NCBI RefSeq assembly: GCF_042677145.1
Contig: NZ_JBHTIT010000001.1
Location: 2,108,001 to 2,172,000, forward strand
Length of the DNA: 64,000 bases
Origin: Perlucidibaca wandonensis
GTDB lineage: Bacteria; Pseudomonadota; Gammaproteobacteria; Pseudomonadales; Moraxellaceae
Direction of reading: 5' to 3'
Shown here: positions 44,358 through 52,110 of the stretch, in pieces
Layout of the letters: every line of letters begins with the position of its first letter
Numbering within the stretch: the first letter of the stretch is position 1
Made by a program: the position numbers and the translations under genes
The notes under the pieces: generated by a model
What the model saw: the letters and a program-made list of their open reading frames with translations, nothing else
What the model was told of the DNA's origin: nothing
Databases searched by the model: none

Positions 44358-44433
44358 GGCCGGATAGCTCAGTTGGTAGAGCAGCGGATTGAAAATCCGC
44401 GTGTCGGCGGTTCGATTCCGCCTCCGGCCACCA
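44358..44433 (+). tRNA. tRNA-Phe (anticodon GAA)
   Basis: A 76-base cloverleaf: acceptor GGCCGGA/TCCGGCC, D arm with GCTC/GAGC, anticodon arm GCGGATTGAAAATCCGC with GAA, T arm GGCGG/CCGCC and encoded CCA. It closely matches the E. coli tRNA-Phe except for compensated stem changes. It follows the shortened hemY and is followed by a terminator. Confidence 0.98.
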
Positions 44434-44443
44434 TTTATACCCT

Positions 44444-44477
44444 ACAAAAAGCCTCAACCTCGGTTGGGGCTTTTTGT
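44444..44477 (+). terminator. Intrinsic terminator after tRNA-Phe
   Basis: A long stem, ACAAAAAGCCTCAACC with GGTTGGGGCTTTTTGT, contains one G-T pair and a tight central loop. It ends in a T run. Confidence 0.92.
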
Positions 44478-44528
44478 TTTCTAGCGTTTCAATAATAGGC
44501 AGTGTGTAGGCACTTCTCTCATCCAGAT

Positions 44529-44565
44529 ATAGTCAAAAACTATCAAAATACATCAGACAATCAAT
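44529..44565 (+). promoter_or_regulatory. Candidate OxyR site upstream of ahpC
   Basis: ATAG-7 bases-CTAT at 44529-44543 is a perfect OxyR half-element. Seven bases later, CATC-7 bases-CAAT (44551-44565) sits where the second element is expected, but matches it poorly. The site lies about 125-160 bases before the ahpC ATG. OxyR control of ahpC is well known in gammaproteobacteria. The rest of the 213-base gap up to ahpC (44478-44690) shows no further signal I can name. Confidence 0.45.
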
Positions 44566-44690
44566 TTAACTTTATGGCCGACCTTGGCTATCATACTCGT
44601 GCAGGAATGACCTGAACCCAATGGCCGACTCGATTGACCGCTGTTATTGGTCCAATACGAACTGGCCGAGTAAGACCAAGGAGCTTATAA

Positions 44691-45257
44691 ATGACTAACC
44701 TGATCAACACCAAAGTACTGCCATTCAGCGCAACTGCTTACCATAATGGCGACTTCGTTCCAGTGACCGAAGCCAACTTAACTGGCAAATGGTCCGTCGT
44801 CTTTTTCTATCCAGCCGACTTCACCTTCGTTTGCCCAACTGAACTGGGCGATTTGGCTGACAACTATGCCGAATTCCAAAAAATGGGCGTAGAAATTTAC
44901 GGCGTATCGACCGACACGCATTTCACGCACAAAGCATGGCACGACACATCCGACACCATCAAAAAAGTGCAGTACCCATTAGTTGGTGACCCAACAGGCC
45001 GCATCAGCCGCAACTTCCACGTCATGATCGAAGAAGATGGCATGGCTAACCGTGGCACATTCGTGATCAACCCAGAAGGCGAAATCAAGCTATTCGAAGT
45101 GCACGATAATGGCATCGGCCGTGATGCCAGCGAACTGCTGCGCAAAGTTAAAGCCGCACAATACGTTGCTTCACACCCAGGCGAAGTTTGCCCAGCAAAA
45201 TGGAAAGAAGGCGCTGCAACATTGAAGCCTTCGCTAGACCTAGTCGGCAAAATTTAA
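44691..45257 (+). CDS. ahpC: AhpC, alkyl hydroperoxide reductase peroxiredoxin
   Basis: A 188-residue typical 2-Cys peroxiredoxin of the AhpC type. The peroxidatic Cys is in FYPADFTFVCPTELGDLAD and the resolving Cys in HPGEVCPAKW. It reduces peroxides and is recycled by AhpF, encoded next. AAGGAG precedes the ATG. A small inverted repeat overlaps its stop codon (AGTCGGC at 45242 with GCCGACT at 45258). Confidence 0.97.
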   Translation: MTNLINTKVLPFSATAYHNGDFVPVTEANLTGKWSVVFFYPADFTFVCPTELGDLADNYAEFQKMGVEIYGVSTDTHFTHKAWHDTSDTIKKVQYPLVGDPTGRISRNFHVMIEEDGMANRGTFVINPEGEIKLFEVHDNGIGRDASELLRKVKAAQYVASHPGEVCPAKWKEGAATLKPSLDLVGKI

Positions 45258-45283
45258 GCCGACTCGTAGTACCGCAACACAAG

Positions 45284-45306
45284 CTTCGGGGCCACAAGCC
45301 CCGGAG
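45284..45306 (+). terminator. Hairpin between ahpC and ahpF, possible partial terminator
   Basis: A 9-bp stem, CTTCGGGGC with GCCCCGGAG (one G-T pair), has the loop CACAA. No T tract follows, so it is more likely an mRNA-stabilising or partial-termination element that lowers ahpF relative to ahpC. Confidence 0.5.
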
Positions 45307-45340
45307 TTCTCGCAAACATCTGTAACCAGGCAGACCCATC

Positions 45341-46891
45341 ATGTTAGATGAAGAACTGAAAGCCCAATTAGCTGGATATTTGCAGCGCCTTGTTAGCCCC
45401 ATTGAGCTGATTGCTAGCCTTGATGAGCGTAGCGAGTCAAAAGACTTGCTGGCATTGCTGCACGATATCGCCGCGCTAAGCCCGCATATTTCTGTGCGCG
45501 ATGATGGCGGCGATGAGCGTCGACCATCGTTTGCGGTAAATTTGCAGGGTGGTGAATCTGGCGTGCGATTTGCCGGCATTCCTTTGGGCCATGAGTTCAC
45601 ATCGTTGGTTCTGGCCTTGTTGCAGGTTAGTGGTTATGCGCCGAAAGTCAGCGATGACGTGTTGGCGCAAATTCGTGAATTACCTGCTGGCTTGCACTTC
45701 GAGACCTTTATCTCGCTGAGCTGCCACAACTGCCCAGATGTGGTGCAGGCATTGAACCTGATGTCGGTGGTCAATCCCGGCATTTCGCACACCATGGTTG
45801 ATGGCGCGCTGTTTCAAGACGAAGTTGAGCGCAAGCAAATCATGTCGGTGCCTAGCGTGCATCTCAACGGCGAGGCTTTTGGCCAAGGCCGCATGACTTT
45901 GGAAGAAATTCTAGCCAAGGTCGATACCAACTCCAGTGCGCGCGATGCCGAAAAGCTCAATGCGAAAGCACCATACGATGTGTTGATTGTTGGTGGCGGC
46001 CCTGCCGGCGCCGCGGCAGCGATTTATGCCGCACGCAAGGGTGTAAGCACCGGTGTAGTGGCTGAGCGCTTCGGTGGTCAAGTGCTCGACACCATGGGCA
46101 TTGAGAACTTTATTTCGGTCAGTCGCACCGAGGGCCCGAAACTCGTTGCAGCGCTAGAGCAACACGTCAGTGACTACGATGTGGATGTGATGAATGCCCA
46201 GCGCGCTACAGCTTTGAGCCGTGGCGATATGGTTGAAATTACACTGGCCAATGGCGCGGTGCTGAAATCGAAAACTGTGATATTGGCCACCGGCGCGCGC
46301 TGGCGCGAAATCAATGTGCCCGGCGAGCAAGAGTATCGCGGCCGTGGCGTGGCTTATTGCCCACACTGCGATGGCCCGTTGTTTAAAGGCAAAAAAGTTG
46401 CGGTCATTGGCGGAGGTAACTCGGGCGTAGAAGCGGCAATCGACCTTGCTGGTATCGTCGTGCACGTAACGCTGATCGAGTTCGACAGCGAATTACGAGC
46501 AGATGCTGTGCTGCAGAAAAAACTGCGAAGCATGAGCAATGTCACCATCATCACCTCCGCCTTGACCACTGAAGTTTTGGGCAATGGCGAGAAGATGACT
46601 GGCCTGACTTACAAAAGTCGTATCGATGACAGCGCGCATGAGCTCACGATCGATGGCGTCTTTGTGCAAATCGGCCTGCTACCTAACACCGATTGGCTAA
46701 AAGGTAGTGTGGCATTAAGCTCGCGTGGTGAGATTGAAGTCGATGTGAAAGGCCAGACTTCGGTGCCGGGCGTGTTTGCCGCAGGCGACGTGACGACATC
46801 GCCGTATAAGCAAATCATCATTGCTATGGGTGAAGGTTCGAAGGCTGCCTTGTCGGCATTTGATCACTTGATTCGTAGCTCGGTGAGCTAA
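45341..46891 (+). CDS. ahpF: AhpF, alkyl hydroperoxide reductase flavoprotein
   Basis: A 516-residue AhpF. The N-terminal double thioredoxin fold carries CHNC (LSCHNCPDVV, near residue 128). The flavoprotein part has an FAD motif VGGGPAGAAAAIYAARKG, the redox pair CPHC in AYCPHCDGPLFKGK and an NAD motif AVIGGGNSGVEAAIDLA. It moves electrons from NADH to AhpC. It is the second gene of the ahpC operon and is followed by a strong terminator. Confidence 0.97.
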   Translation: MLDEELKAQLAGYLQRLVSPIELIASLDERSESKDLLALLHDIAALSPHISVRDDGGDERRPSFAVNLQGGESGVRFAGIPLGHEFTSLVLALLQVSGYAPKVSDDVLAQIRELPAGLHFETFISLSCHNCPDVVQALNLMSVVNPGISHTMVDGALFQDEVERKQIMSVPSVHLNGEAFGQGRMTLEEILAKVDTNSSARDAEKLNAKAPYDVLIVGGGPAGAAAAIYAARKGVSTGVVAERFGGQVLDTMGIENFISVSRTEGPKLVAALEQHVSDYDVDVMNAQRATALSRGDMVEITLANGAVLKSKTVILATGARWREINVPGEQEYRGRGVAYCPHCDGPLFKGKKVAVIGGGNSGVEAAIDLAGIVVHVTLIEFDSELRADAVLQKKLRSMSNVTIITSALTTEVLGNGEKMTGLTYKSRIDDSAHELTIDGVFVQIGLLPNTDWLKGSVALSSRGEIEVDVKGQTSVPGVFAAGDVTTSPYKQIIIAMGEGSKAALSAFDHLIRSSVS

Positions 46892-46921
46892 GCGGTTTTA
46901 GCCCGCTCGCCCAGACCAAAC

Positions 46922-46951
46922 AAAAACGGCGCCAAATCAGGCGCCGTTTTT
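46922..46951. terminator. Bidirectional intrinsic terminator after ahpF
   Basis: A 12-bp stem, AAAAACGGCGCC with GGCGCCGTTTTT, has the loop AAATCA. It lies between the converging ahpF and MFS transporter genes. Confidence 0.93.
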
Positions 46952-46967
46952 TATGATTCAACGATTG

Positions 46968-48242
46968 TTAATCTTCGCGATATTGAGTTTCTGGTGTCTT
47001 GCTCAATGCAAATAATGACAGCCCTGCCGCTACCGCCATATAGCCGCCAACAGCCGCGATGCCAAACTCAGTGGCGAGCCAAGTTGCTGCATATGGCGCT
47101 AATGACGCACCGAATATCCCCGCTAAGTTGAATGTCAGCGAAGCGCCGGTGTAGCGCACGCTGGTGGGAAATAACTCCGACAGCATCGTGCCCAATGGTC
47201 CGTAGCCCAAGCCCATGATGCTCAAGCCAAGGATCAAGAATAATAAGCAGGCCATCGGGTCGTTAGCGACAAATAGTGGCTCGAAAGCGAGGCCGAAGAT
47301 CATCGTTAAAGCGGCTACGACCATCAATGTTATGCGGCGGCCATAGCGATCGGCGAGCACAGCGGAGAGTGGGATGGTGAGCGCAAAAAACACCATGCTG
47401 ATCATTTGCAGCTGGAGGAATGTCTCGCGGGAATAGCCTAGGCTCGATGTGCCCCAGCTCAGTGCGAACACGGTCATCAGATAGAACACGACAAACACGG
47501 TGAGTGCGATAACGGTGCCGAGTACGAGCGTGCGGCTATGTTCGCGAAATAGCGTAAACATAGGTACTTCAACGCGCTCATTACGCTCGATAGCTTTTGC
47601 AAAAGACGGTGTTTCAGTAATACGTAAACGCACATAAAGGCCGATAAACACTAATAAGCTGCTAGCGATGAAGGGGATGCGCCAGCCCCAAGTGGTGAAA
47701 TCTTCGTTACTTAAAAAATGCGTGAGCGCGAGGAAGGTGCCGCTGGAGAGTAGGAAGCCTAAGGGCGCGCCAAGTTGTGGAAACATGCCAAACCAAGCGC
47801 GTTTTCCAGGCGGTGCGTTTTCAGTGGCGAGCAATACTGCACCTCCCCACTCACCGCCTAAACCTAAGCCTTGACCGAAACGGCAGAGCGCGAGCAAAGC
47901 TGGAGCCAGCACACCAATTTGCGCATAAGTTGGCAAAAAGCCGATAGCTACCGTCGATAAACCCATAGTGAGCAAGGCTGCCACTAGCGTAGCTTTGCGA
48001 CCGACTCTATCGCCAAAATGGCCAAATACCGCCGAGCCTAGTGGTCGTGCAAAAAATGCCACGGCGAAGGTCGCCAGCGATTGCAGCATGGCCGTGGTGG
48101 GATCGGCATTGGGAAAAAATAGCGCAGGGAAAACCAGCACCGCCGCTGTGGCGTATATATAAAAGTCGAAAAACTCGATGGTAGTGCCAATTAAGCTGGC
48201 AAATAGCACGCGGCCAGCGGAGTTTGCGCGAGGTTGTGTCAT
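46968..48242 (-). CDS. MFS transporter, metabolite:H+ symporter (MHS) type
   Basis: A 424-residue protein with 12 predicted membrane helices. MHS-type signatures are IGTTIEFFDFYIYATAA in the first helix and the loop GHFGDRVGRKATLV after helix 2, with GGEWGGAVLLATENAP further on. This subfamily carries dicarboxylates, betaine, shikimate and similar compounds with protons. The substrate is not readable here. It is divergent from an EamA exporter, with only 67 bases between the start codons. Confidence 0.88.
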   Translation of the reverse strand: MTQPRANSAGRVLFASLIGTTIEFFDFYIYATAAVLVFPALFFPNADPTTAMLQSLATFAVAFFARPLGSAVFGHFGDRVGRKATLVAALLTMGLSTVAIGFLPTYAQIGVLAPALLALCRFGQGLGLGGEWGGAVLLATENAPPGKRAWFGMFPQLGAPLGFLLSSGTFLALTHFLSNEDFTTWGWRIPFIASSLLVFIGLYVRLRITETPSFAKAIERNERVEVPMFTLFREHSRTLVLGTVIALTVFVVFYLMTVFALSWGTSSLGYSRETFLQLQMISMVFFALTIPLSAVLADRYGRRITLMVVAALTMIFGLAFEPLFVANDPMACLLFLILGLSIMGLGYGPLGTMLSELFPTSVRYTGASLTFNLAGIFGASLAPYAATWLATEFGIAAVGGYMAVAAGLSLFALSKTPETQYRED

Positions 48243-48309
48243 GGGGTTGCCTATGCAGATGCGCTAAGATGACGCGCATTAAAACGCATTTCACCTAAGG
48301 AACGCGACT

Positions 48310-49260
48310 ATGGCGCTATCTGCACAAGTAAAAGCCGATGGATTGTTGCTTATCACCACTTTATTGGCGGCAGTGAGCTGGATGTTTTCGGTCGAAGCCA
48401 TCGCCCTGATGCCACCACTGCTCTTTATGGCCTGCCGCTTTCTCATAGCTGGTTTGCTGCTAGCGGCATTTGGCTGGCATGAGCTACGCCATCTGCAGGC
48501 TCAGCAATGGCTGCGTGGCGCGCGCGTGGGGTTGGTGTTCGCCATTGGCATGAGTTGTTGGATCATGGGTCTGCAATCTGGCGTGCATGTCGGCGAAGGT
48601 GCGTTTCTGACCAGTCTTGGCGTGGTCTTAGTACCGGTCATGGCCTGGCTTATTTTTGACGAAGCAGCGCCGCGTAGCACTTGGATTTCGCTGCCGATAG
48701 CCTGTGCCGGCTTGGCGTTATTGTTCTTACAGCATGAGCTTAGTGTTGCGCAGGGCCAAGTATGGTTCATCGTTGCAGCCGTTATCTTCGCGCTGTTTTT
48801 TATTCTCAATACGCGTGCATCTAATAGCCAAGCGCAGACCGACAAAGCTAAGCACAAAGAAAGAGTGCCGCCGCTAGCGCTAACAGCGATCGTGTTGACC
48901 ACGGTCGGGGTTGTGACCTGCGTATTCTCGGCGATGCTAGAGCCTTGGCTGCCGACGTGGGAGGCGCGCTCAGGCGCAATGCTAGGTTGGGTGTTAGCAA
49001 GTGCTGTGATTGGTTCAGCGATGCGCTTCTTGGTGCAAACCTATGCGCAGAGCTTGTCGAATCACAGCCATGGCGTGGTGATTATGGTCATCGAGCCAGT
49101 ATGGACAGCGCTGTTAGCGATGGCGTGGCTAGGCGAAACCATGACTGCGTGGCAATTAGTAGGTTGTAGTTTGATCTTGATGGCGCTGCTGATTAGTCGC
49201 GCTGGGCCGGTTGGCTATAGGCTGCTAAAAGCGGTGATACGCCCTGGCACACCCGGTTAG
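48310..49260 (+). CDS. EamA-family (DMT) transporter
   Basis: A 316-residue inner-membrane protein with ten predicted helices in two EamA repeats. The first repeat has MFSVEAIALMPPLLFMACRF; the second ends with the characteristic VIEPVWTALLAMAWLGETMT. Such proteins export amino acids, nucleotides or other metabolites. The substrate is unknown. It converges on efp. Confidence 0.86.
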   Translation: MALSAQVKADGLLLITTLLAAVSWMFSVEAIALMPPLLFMACRFLIAGLLLAAFGWHELRHLQAQQWLRGARVGLVFAIGMSCWIMGLQSGVHVGEGAFLTSLGVVLVPVMAWLIFDEAAPRSTWISLPIACAGLALLFLQHELSVAQGQVWFIVAAVIFALFFILNTRASNSQAQTDKAKHKERVPPLALTAIVLTTVGVVTCVFSAMLEPWLPTWEARSGAMLGWVLASAVIGSAMRFLVQTYAQSLSNHSHGVVIMVIEPVWTALLAMAWLGETMTAWQLVGCSLILMALLISRAGPVGYRLLKAVIRPGTPG

Positions 49261-49264
49261 GTAT

Positions 49265-49296
49265 GCCAGAGGCTTCACAGAGGCTTAGCCTTTGGC
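49265..49296. terminator. Hairpin between converging EamA and efp genes
   Basis: A 10-bp stem, GCCAGAGGCT with AGCCTTTGGC (one G-T pair), has a 12-base loop. Its right arm covers the last codons of efp. There is no T run, so its role as a terminator is uncertain. Confidence 0.4.
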
Positions 49297-49851
49297 GCGG
49301 GACTTGAACGATGCATCGCGAGTATCGATTTCGATTTTCTCGCCGGTCTCGATGAATGAGGCCACTTGCAGTTCAAAGCCGTTGTTGAGCTTTGCGGTTT
49401 TCATCACTTTGCCTGAGGTATCGCCACGGGCAGATGGTTCGGTGTAAGCAACTTCACGCACGATAGTGGTAGGCAGCTCGACCGAAATAGCTTTCTCGTT
49501 GTAGAAAACTACCTTGCAGATGTCATCCATGCCGTCTTCGATGAAGTTCATCACGTCGCCCAAGTTGTCTTTTTCAACTTCGTACTGGTTGAACTCTTCG
49601 TCCATGAAGATATACATGGGGTCGGCAAAGTAGGAGTACGTGGCATTTTTCTGCTCGAGAATGACTTGGTCAAATTTGTCATCGGCTTTGTAGACTGACT
49701 CTTGGCCTTGGCCAGTGAGCAGGTTTTTCATTTTCATTTTGACTACAGCCGAGCTACGACCCGACTTGTTGTATTCAGATTTCAAAACGATCATTGGTTG
49801 GCCGCTAATGTTGATCACATTGCCGGCGCGGAATTCCATCGCTGTTTTCAT
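49285..49851 (-). CDS. efp: Elongation factor P (arginine type)
   Basis: EF-P of 188 residues, which helps the ribosome join consecutive prolines. The modified position is an arginine in the loop YNKSGRSSAVVK (Arg32), the type glycosylated by EarP, not the Lys34 type modified by EpmA. All three OB-like domains are present. The ATG overlaps the earP stop by four bases (ATGA), so earP and efp are translationally coupled. Confidence 0.96.
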   Translation of the reverse strand: MKTAMEFRAGNVINISGQPMIVLKSEYNKSGRSSAVVKMKMKNLLTGQGQESVYKADDKFDQVILEQKNATYSYFADPMYIFMDEEFNQYEVEKDNLGDVMNFIEDGMDDICKVVFYNEKAISVELPTTIVREVAYTEPSARGDTSGKVMKTAKLNNGFELQVASFIETGEKIEIDTRDASFKSRAKG

Positions 49852-51023
49852 AAAGGCTTATCCGGGTGGGGTTTCTCGGGCGGAGATTCTACCTTATTTG
49901 CGTAAAAACGCATCAGTTGTGTGGCGAGATCGGGCTGCTGCATCAAGTGCTTGCGCCAACACTGCATCATTTCGCGCAATGGCTTGAGTTCGGCCAAAAG
50001 CTCGTGGATATGTTCCGGGCTGAGCTCGTTGCGCACCCAGGCCCATTGCGCGCTGAGCCAGGCGCTTTGTGCTGTGTGATTGGGCGCTGAAGCTTCTGGG
50101 CTTTCGGCAGCGCTCATAGCTTCAATACGCTCTAGCCACGCCGCCAATTTAGTTTCGTGTGCCAGCTCATCTTGCGGGTAAATATGCCAAAGCAGTGGCT
50201 TAGCTGCCCATTGCGCACGAATAAACGAGTCTTCTCCGCGAATGATATTGAGGTCGCAGGCCGCTAGTAGTTGGTCATAGTCTGTGTGCACGAGCATGGG
50301 CAAGGCGTAAAGCGTACTGGCGCCGTGTTGCACGCAGCTGCCAATAGTTAGCGGCTCTGGCAATAATTTATTGATGGCGCTGAGCGCTTTGCCGGCACAA
50401 ATCATCAGCTCCGTTTTGCTCTCGTGCAGAGCCTCAAGCAAGGCGCTAACTGAGTCGGTTTCGTAGCAAAATAATGATAATCGAGGCGTATCTGTTGTGG
50501 GCTGAGCTAGGCCTATTCGCTGCCAAAAGTTGAAGGCTTGCGCAGGATCATCGAGTCGCTGCAAAAGATCCGTTTCGCGCAGTAAGCCTCCGCTGCGAGG
50601 CGTGAAGCCGGGAAACCAAAAGGTGGTGCTAGCGCCGTTAGGCTGCGGCGAACTCAGGCCATGACAGTCTTCGATCCAAGATTCTGCGCTGAGATAATCG
50701 AGGTTTATCCAGATGTTTTTTGCCGTGAGCTGCGTGCGATAGTTGGCGGGGAGCGTGCAGGCAAAACCTTCAATGACCAACTCCGCCGGCACTAGCGCTA
50801 AGGCTTCGTGGCTATTCCAGCGCATCAATGTGAGGTCATCGAGCGGCTGCACAGCGAGCTCGGGATCGATACGTGAATCTAGCTGCTGGAAAGCCGCTAA
50901 GTCATCCACTAGAAGTACGACCTGCGCGCCATGCTCAGCGCTGAGTTGCCGCGCCAAACGCCAGCACACGCCAAGATCGCCAAAGTTGTCGATAACGCTG
51001 CAAAAAATATGGGCTGTGGGCAC
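49848..51023 (-). CDS. earP: EarP, EF-P arginine rhamnosyltransferase
   Basis: A 391-residue EarP (formerly DUF2331). It begins AHIFCSVIDNFGDLGVCWRLARQL, the conserved N-terminal Rossmann-like domain with DNFGD, and contains IRGEDSFIRAQWAAKPLLWHIYPQ, the nucleotide-sugar site. It transfers rhamnose from dTDP-rhamnose to Arg32 of EF-P. The direct overlap with efp supports this. The rml genes for dTDP-rhamnose are outside this window. Confidence 0.95.
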   Translation of the reverse strand: MPTAHIFCSVIDNFGDLGVCWRLARQLSAEHGAQVVLLVDDLAAFQQLDSRIDPELAVQPLDDLTLMRWNSHEALALVPAELVIEGFACTLPANYRTQLTAKNIWINLDYLSAESWIEDCHGLSSPQPNGASTTFWFPGFTPRSGGLLRETDLLQRLDDPAQAFNFWQRIGLAQPTTDTPRLSLFCYETDSVSALLEALHESKTELMICAGKALSAINKLLPEPLTIGSCVQHGASTLYALPMLVHTDYDQLLAACDLNIIRGEDSFIRAQWAAKPLLWHIYPQDELAHETKLAAWLERIEAMSAAESPEASAPNHTAQSAWLSAQWAWVRNELSPEHIHELLAELKPLREMMQCWRKHLMQQPDLATQLMRFYANKVESPPEKPHPDKPL

Positions 51024-51118
51024 TAAAAGGTCCGAATCAAGAATTGAGCTAGTAGCGTATGAGTATACTCAATTGGTAATTCCAAGTTTTTGATACAGCT
51101 CAGCTGTAGAGGCTAAAA

Positions 51119-51676
51119 ATGAATCAACCAAAGCATCAAGTGCTGATCAAATTTGTGGTGCTGTGCGTGGTTCTAGTGACGTACTTCGGCTATTTGTCTT
51201 ATGAGTATGGCCTGCTAACAGGCGGTGTTGCCTCACTGATTACATGGAGCTTCTTCGTGCTCTGCACTCCAGTTGCGGATGCAGGCTTTTTGCTAGATTT
51301 CCCGCTGCGAGTACTATTTGGTATTCGGATGGTTTTCTCAGAGCTGGTGGTGTGGGGGATTGCTATAGGTATTAATGCAGTGGCAATGCTGCACTACCCC
51401 CAGTTTTATGACACTACGTTTATCACCCGACTTATGAGCGTTATTCTCATAAATCCATACCCGTATTGGAGTGTAATTATCCTGTCGGGCATAGGTACAT
51501 TTTTGTCGATTCGTTTTGGTGATGAGCTAATGGATGTGTTTCATCATAAAAATCGAGCATTTTATTTACGCCATCACTTTAAGCATGAGCTAGTGCTTAT
51601 CGTTTTCTATCTCGGCGTGATTTTTGGCTACTATAAAATCCTTGAGAAATTGGGTATTTCACTAGCCGGAGTGTAG
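51119..51676 (+). CDS. Unknown multi-pass membrane protein
   Basis: A 185-residue protein with about five membrane segments: residues 9-30, 36-58, 68-93, 115-135 and 155-178. Between the last two is a basic, His-rich stretch with FHHKNRAFYLRHHFKHE. The loop CTPVADAGFLLDFP after segment 2 looks like a conserved motif. I do not recognise the family. The coding sequence is more AT-rich than its neighbours, which may point to transfer. It stands alone between earP (divergent) and a converging small membrane gene. Confidence 0.65.
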   Translation: MNQPKHQVLIKFVVLCVVLVTYFGYLSYEYGLLTGGVASLITWSFFVLCTPVADAGFLLDFPLRVLFGIRMVFSELVVWGIAIGINAVAMLHYPQFYDTTFITRLMSVILINPYPYWSVIILSGIGTFLSIRFGDELMDVFHHKNRAFYLRHHFKHELVLIVFYLGVIFGYYKILEKLGISLAGV

Positions 51677-51707
51677 ATGTAGCAACTAATTGATTTCAGC
51701 CTCTAGC

Positions 51708-51989
51708 TTAATCGCCAGCAAGCATTATTAAGCCGGCAGCAATCAAAGCAGCTGCTCCCACCAAGAAAGACATCGGGAACTTACAGCGGAGTGGGAGCCT
51801 TAGTTGCAAATAAAGATCAAAAATAAAAGTTGATACATAAACGGCCGCCCCAATTCGATTGCCAACGAATAATGGCGAAAAAGATGCCATCACTGCGATG
51901 AACGCAATCAGCATAAAAACTAAATATCGCCTCTTAACAACTGGATTTGTTTCTGCCGAAAAATACCACTGATCCAATTTCGTTAGCAT
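51708..51989 (-). CDS. Unknown small membrane protein
   Basis: A 93-residue protein with three likely membrane segments (LVFMLIAFIAVMASFSPLFV, AAVYVSTFIFDLYLQL, FLVGAAALIAAGLIML) and a charged N-terminus. The ATG has only a weak ribosome-binding signal. I do not recognise it. It converges on the preceding unknown membrane gene and lies downstream of norB on the same strand, separated from it by a long inverted repeat. Confidence 0.5.
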   Translation of the reverse strand: MLTKLDQWYFSAETNPVVKRRYLVFMLIAFIAVMASFSPLFVGNRIGAAVYVSTFIFDLYLQLRLPLRCKFPMSFLVGAAALIAAGLIMLAGD

Positions 51990-52058
51990 TGCCGGGCCGC
52001 TCCATAGCTGTGCGGCCTAGTATGCCAAAGATCCCAGCGCGCGATGATAAAGCAGATA

Positions 52059-52103
52059 TGAGCAAGCTCGTGTCTAAGTAAAACTCAAACACGAGCTTGC
52101 TCA
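52059..52103. repeat. Perfect 15-bp inverted repeat downstream of norB
   Basis: TGAGCAAGCTCGTGT at 52059-52073 is the exact reverse complement of 52089-52103, with a 15-base spacer. It lies a few bases past the norB stop codon. There is no T run on the norB strand. It could be a terminator-like or mRNA-stabilising hairpin. Confidence 0.85.
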
Positions 52104-52110
52104 GCCCCTA

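Noticed and set aside
44313..44690. tRNA-Phe as an attachment site of a genomic island
   Set aside because: No integrase, no repeat of the tRNA 3' end and no phage or plasmid genes follow. The next genes are ahpC and ahpF.
51119..51989. Two small membrane proteins as a defence or toxin-antitoxin system
   Set aside because: The genes converge and are not co-transcribed, and neither has a recognisable toxin, nuclease or sensor domain.
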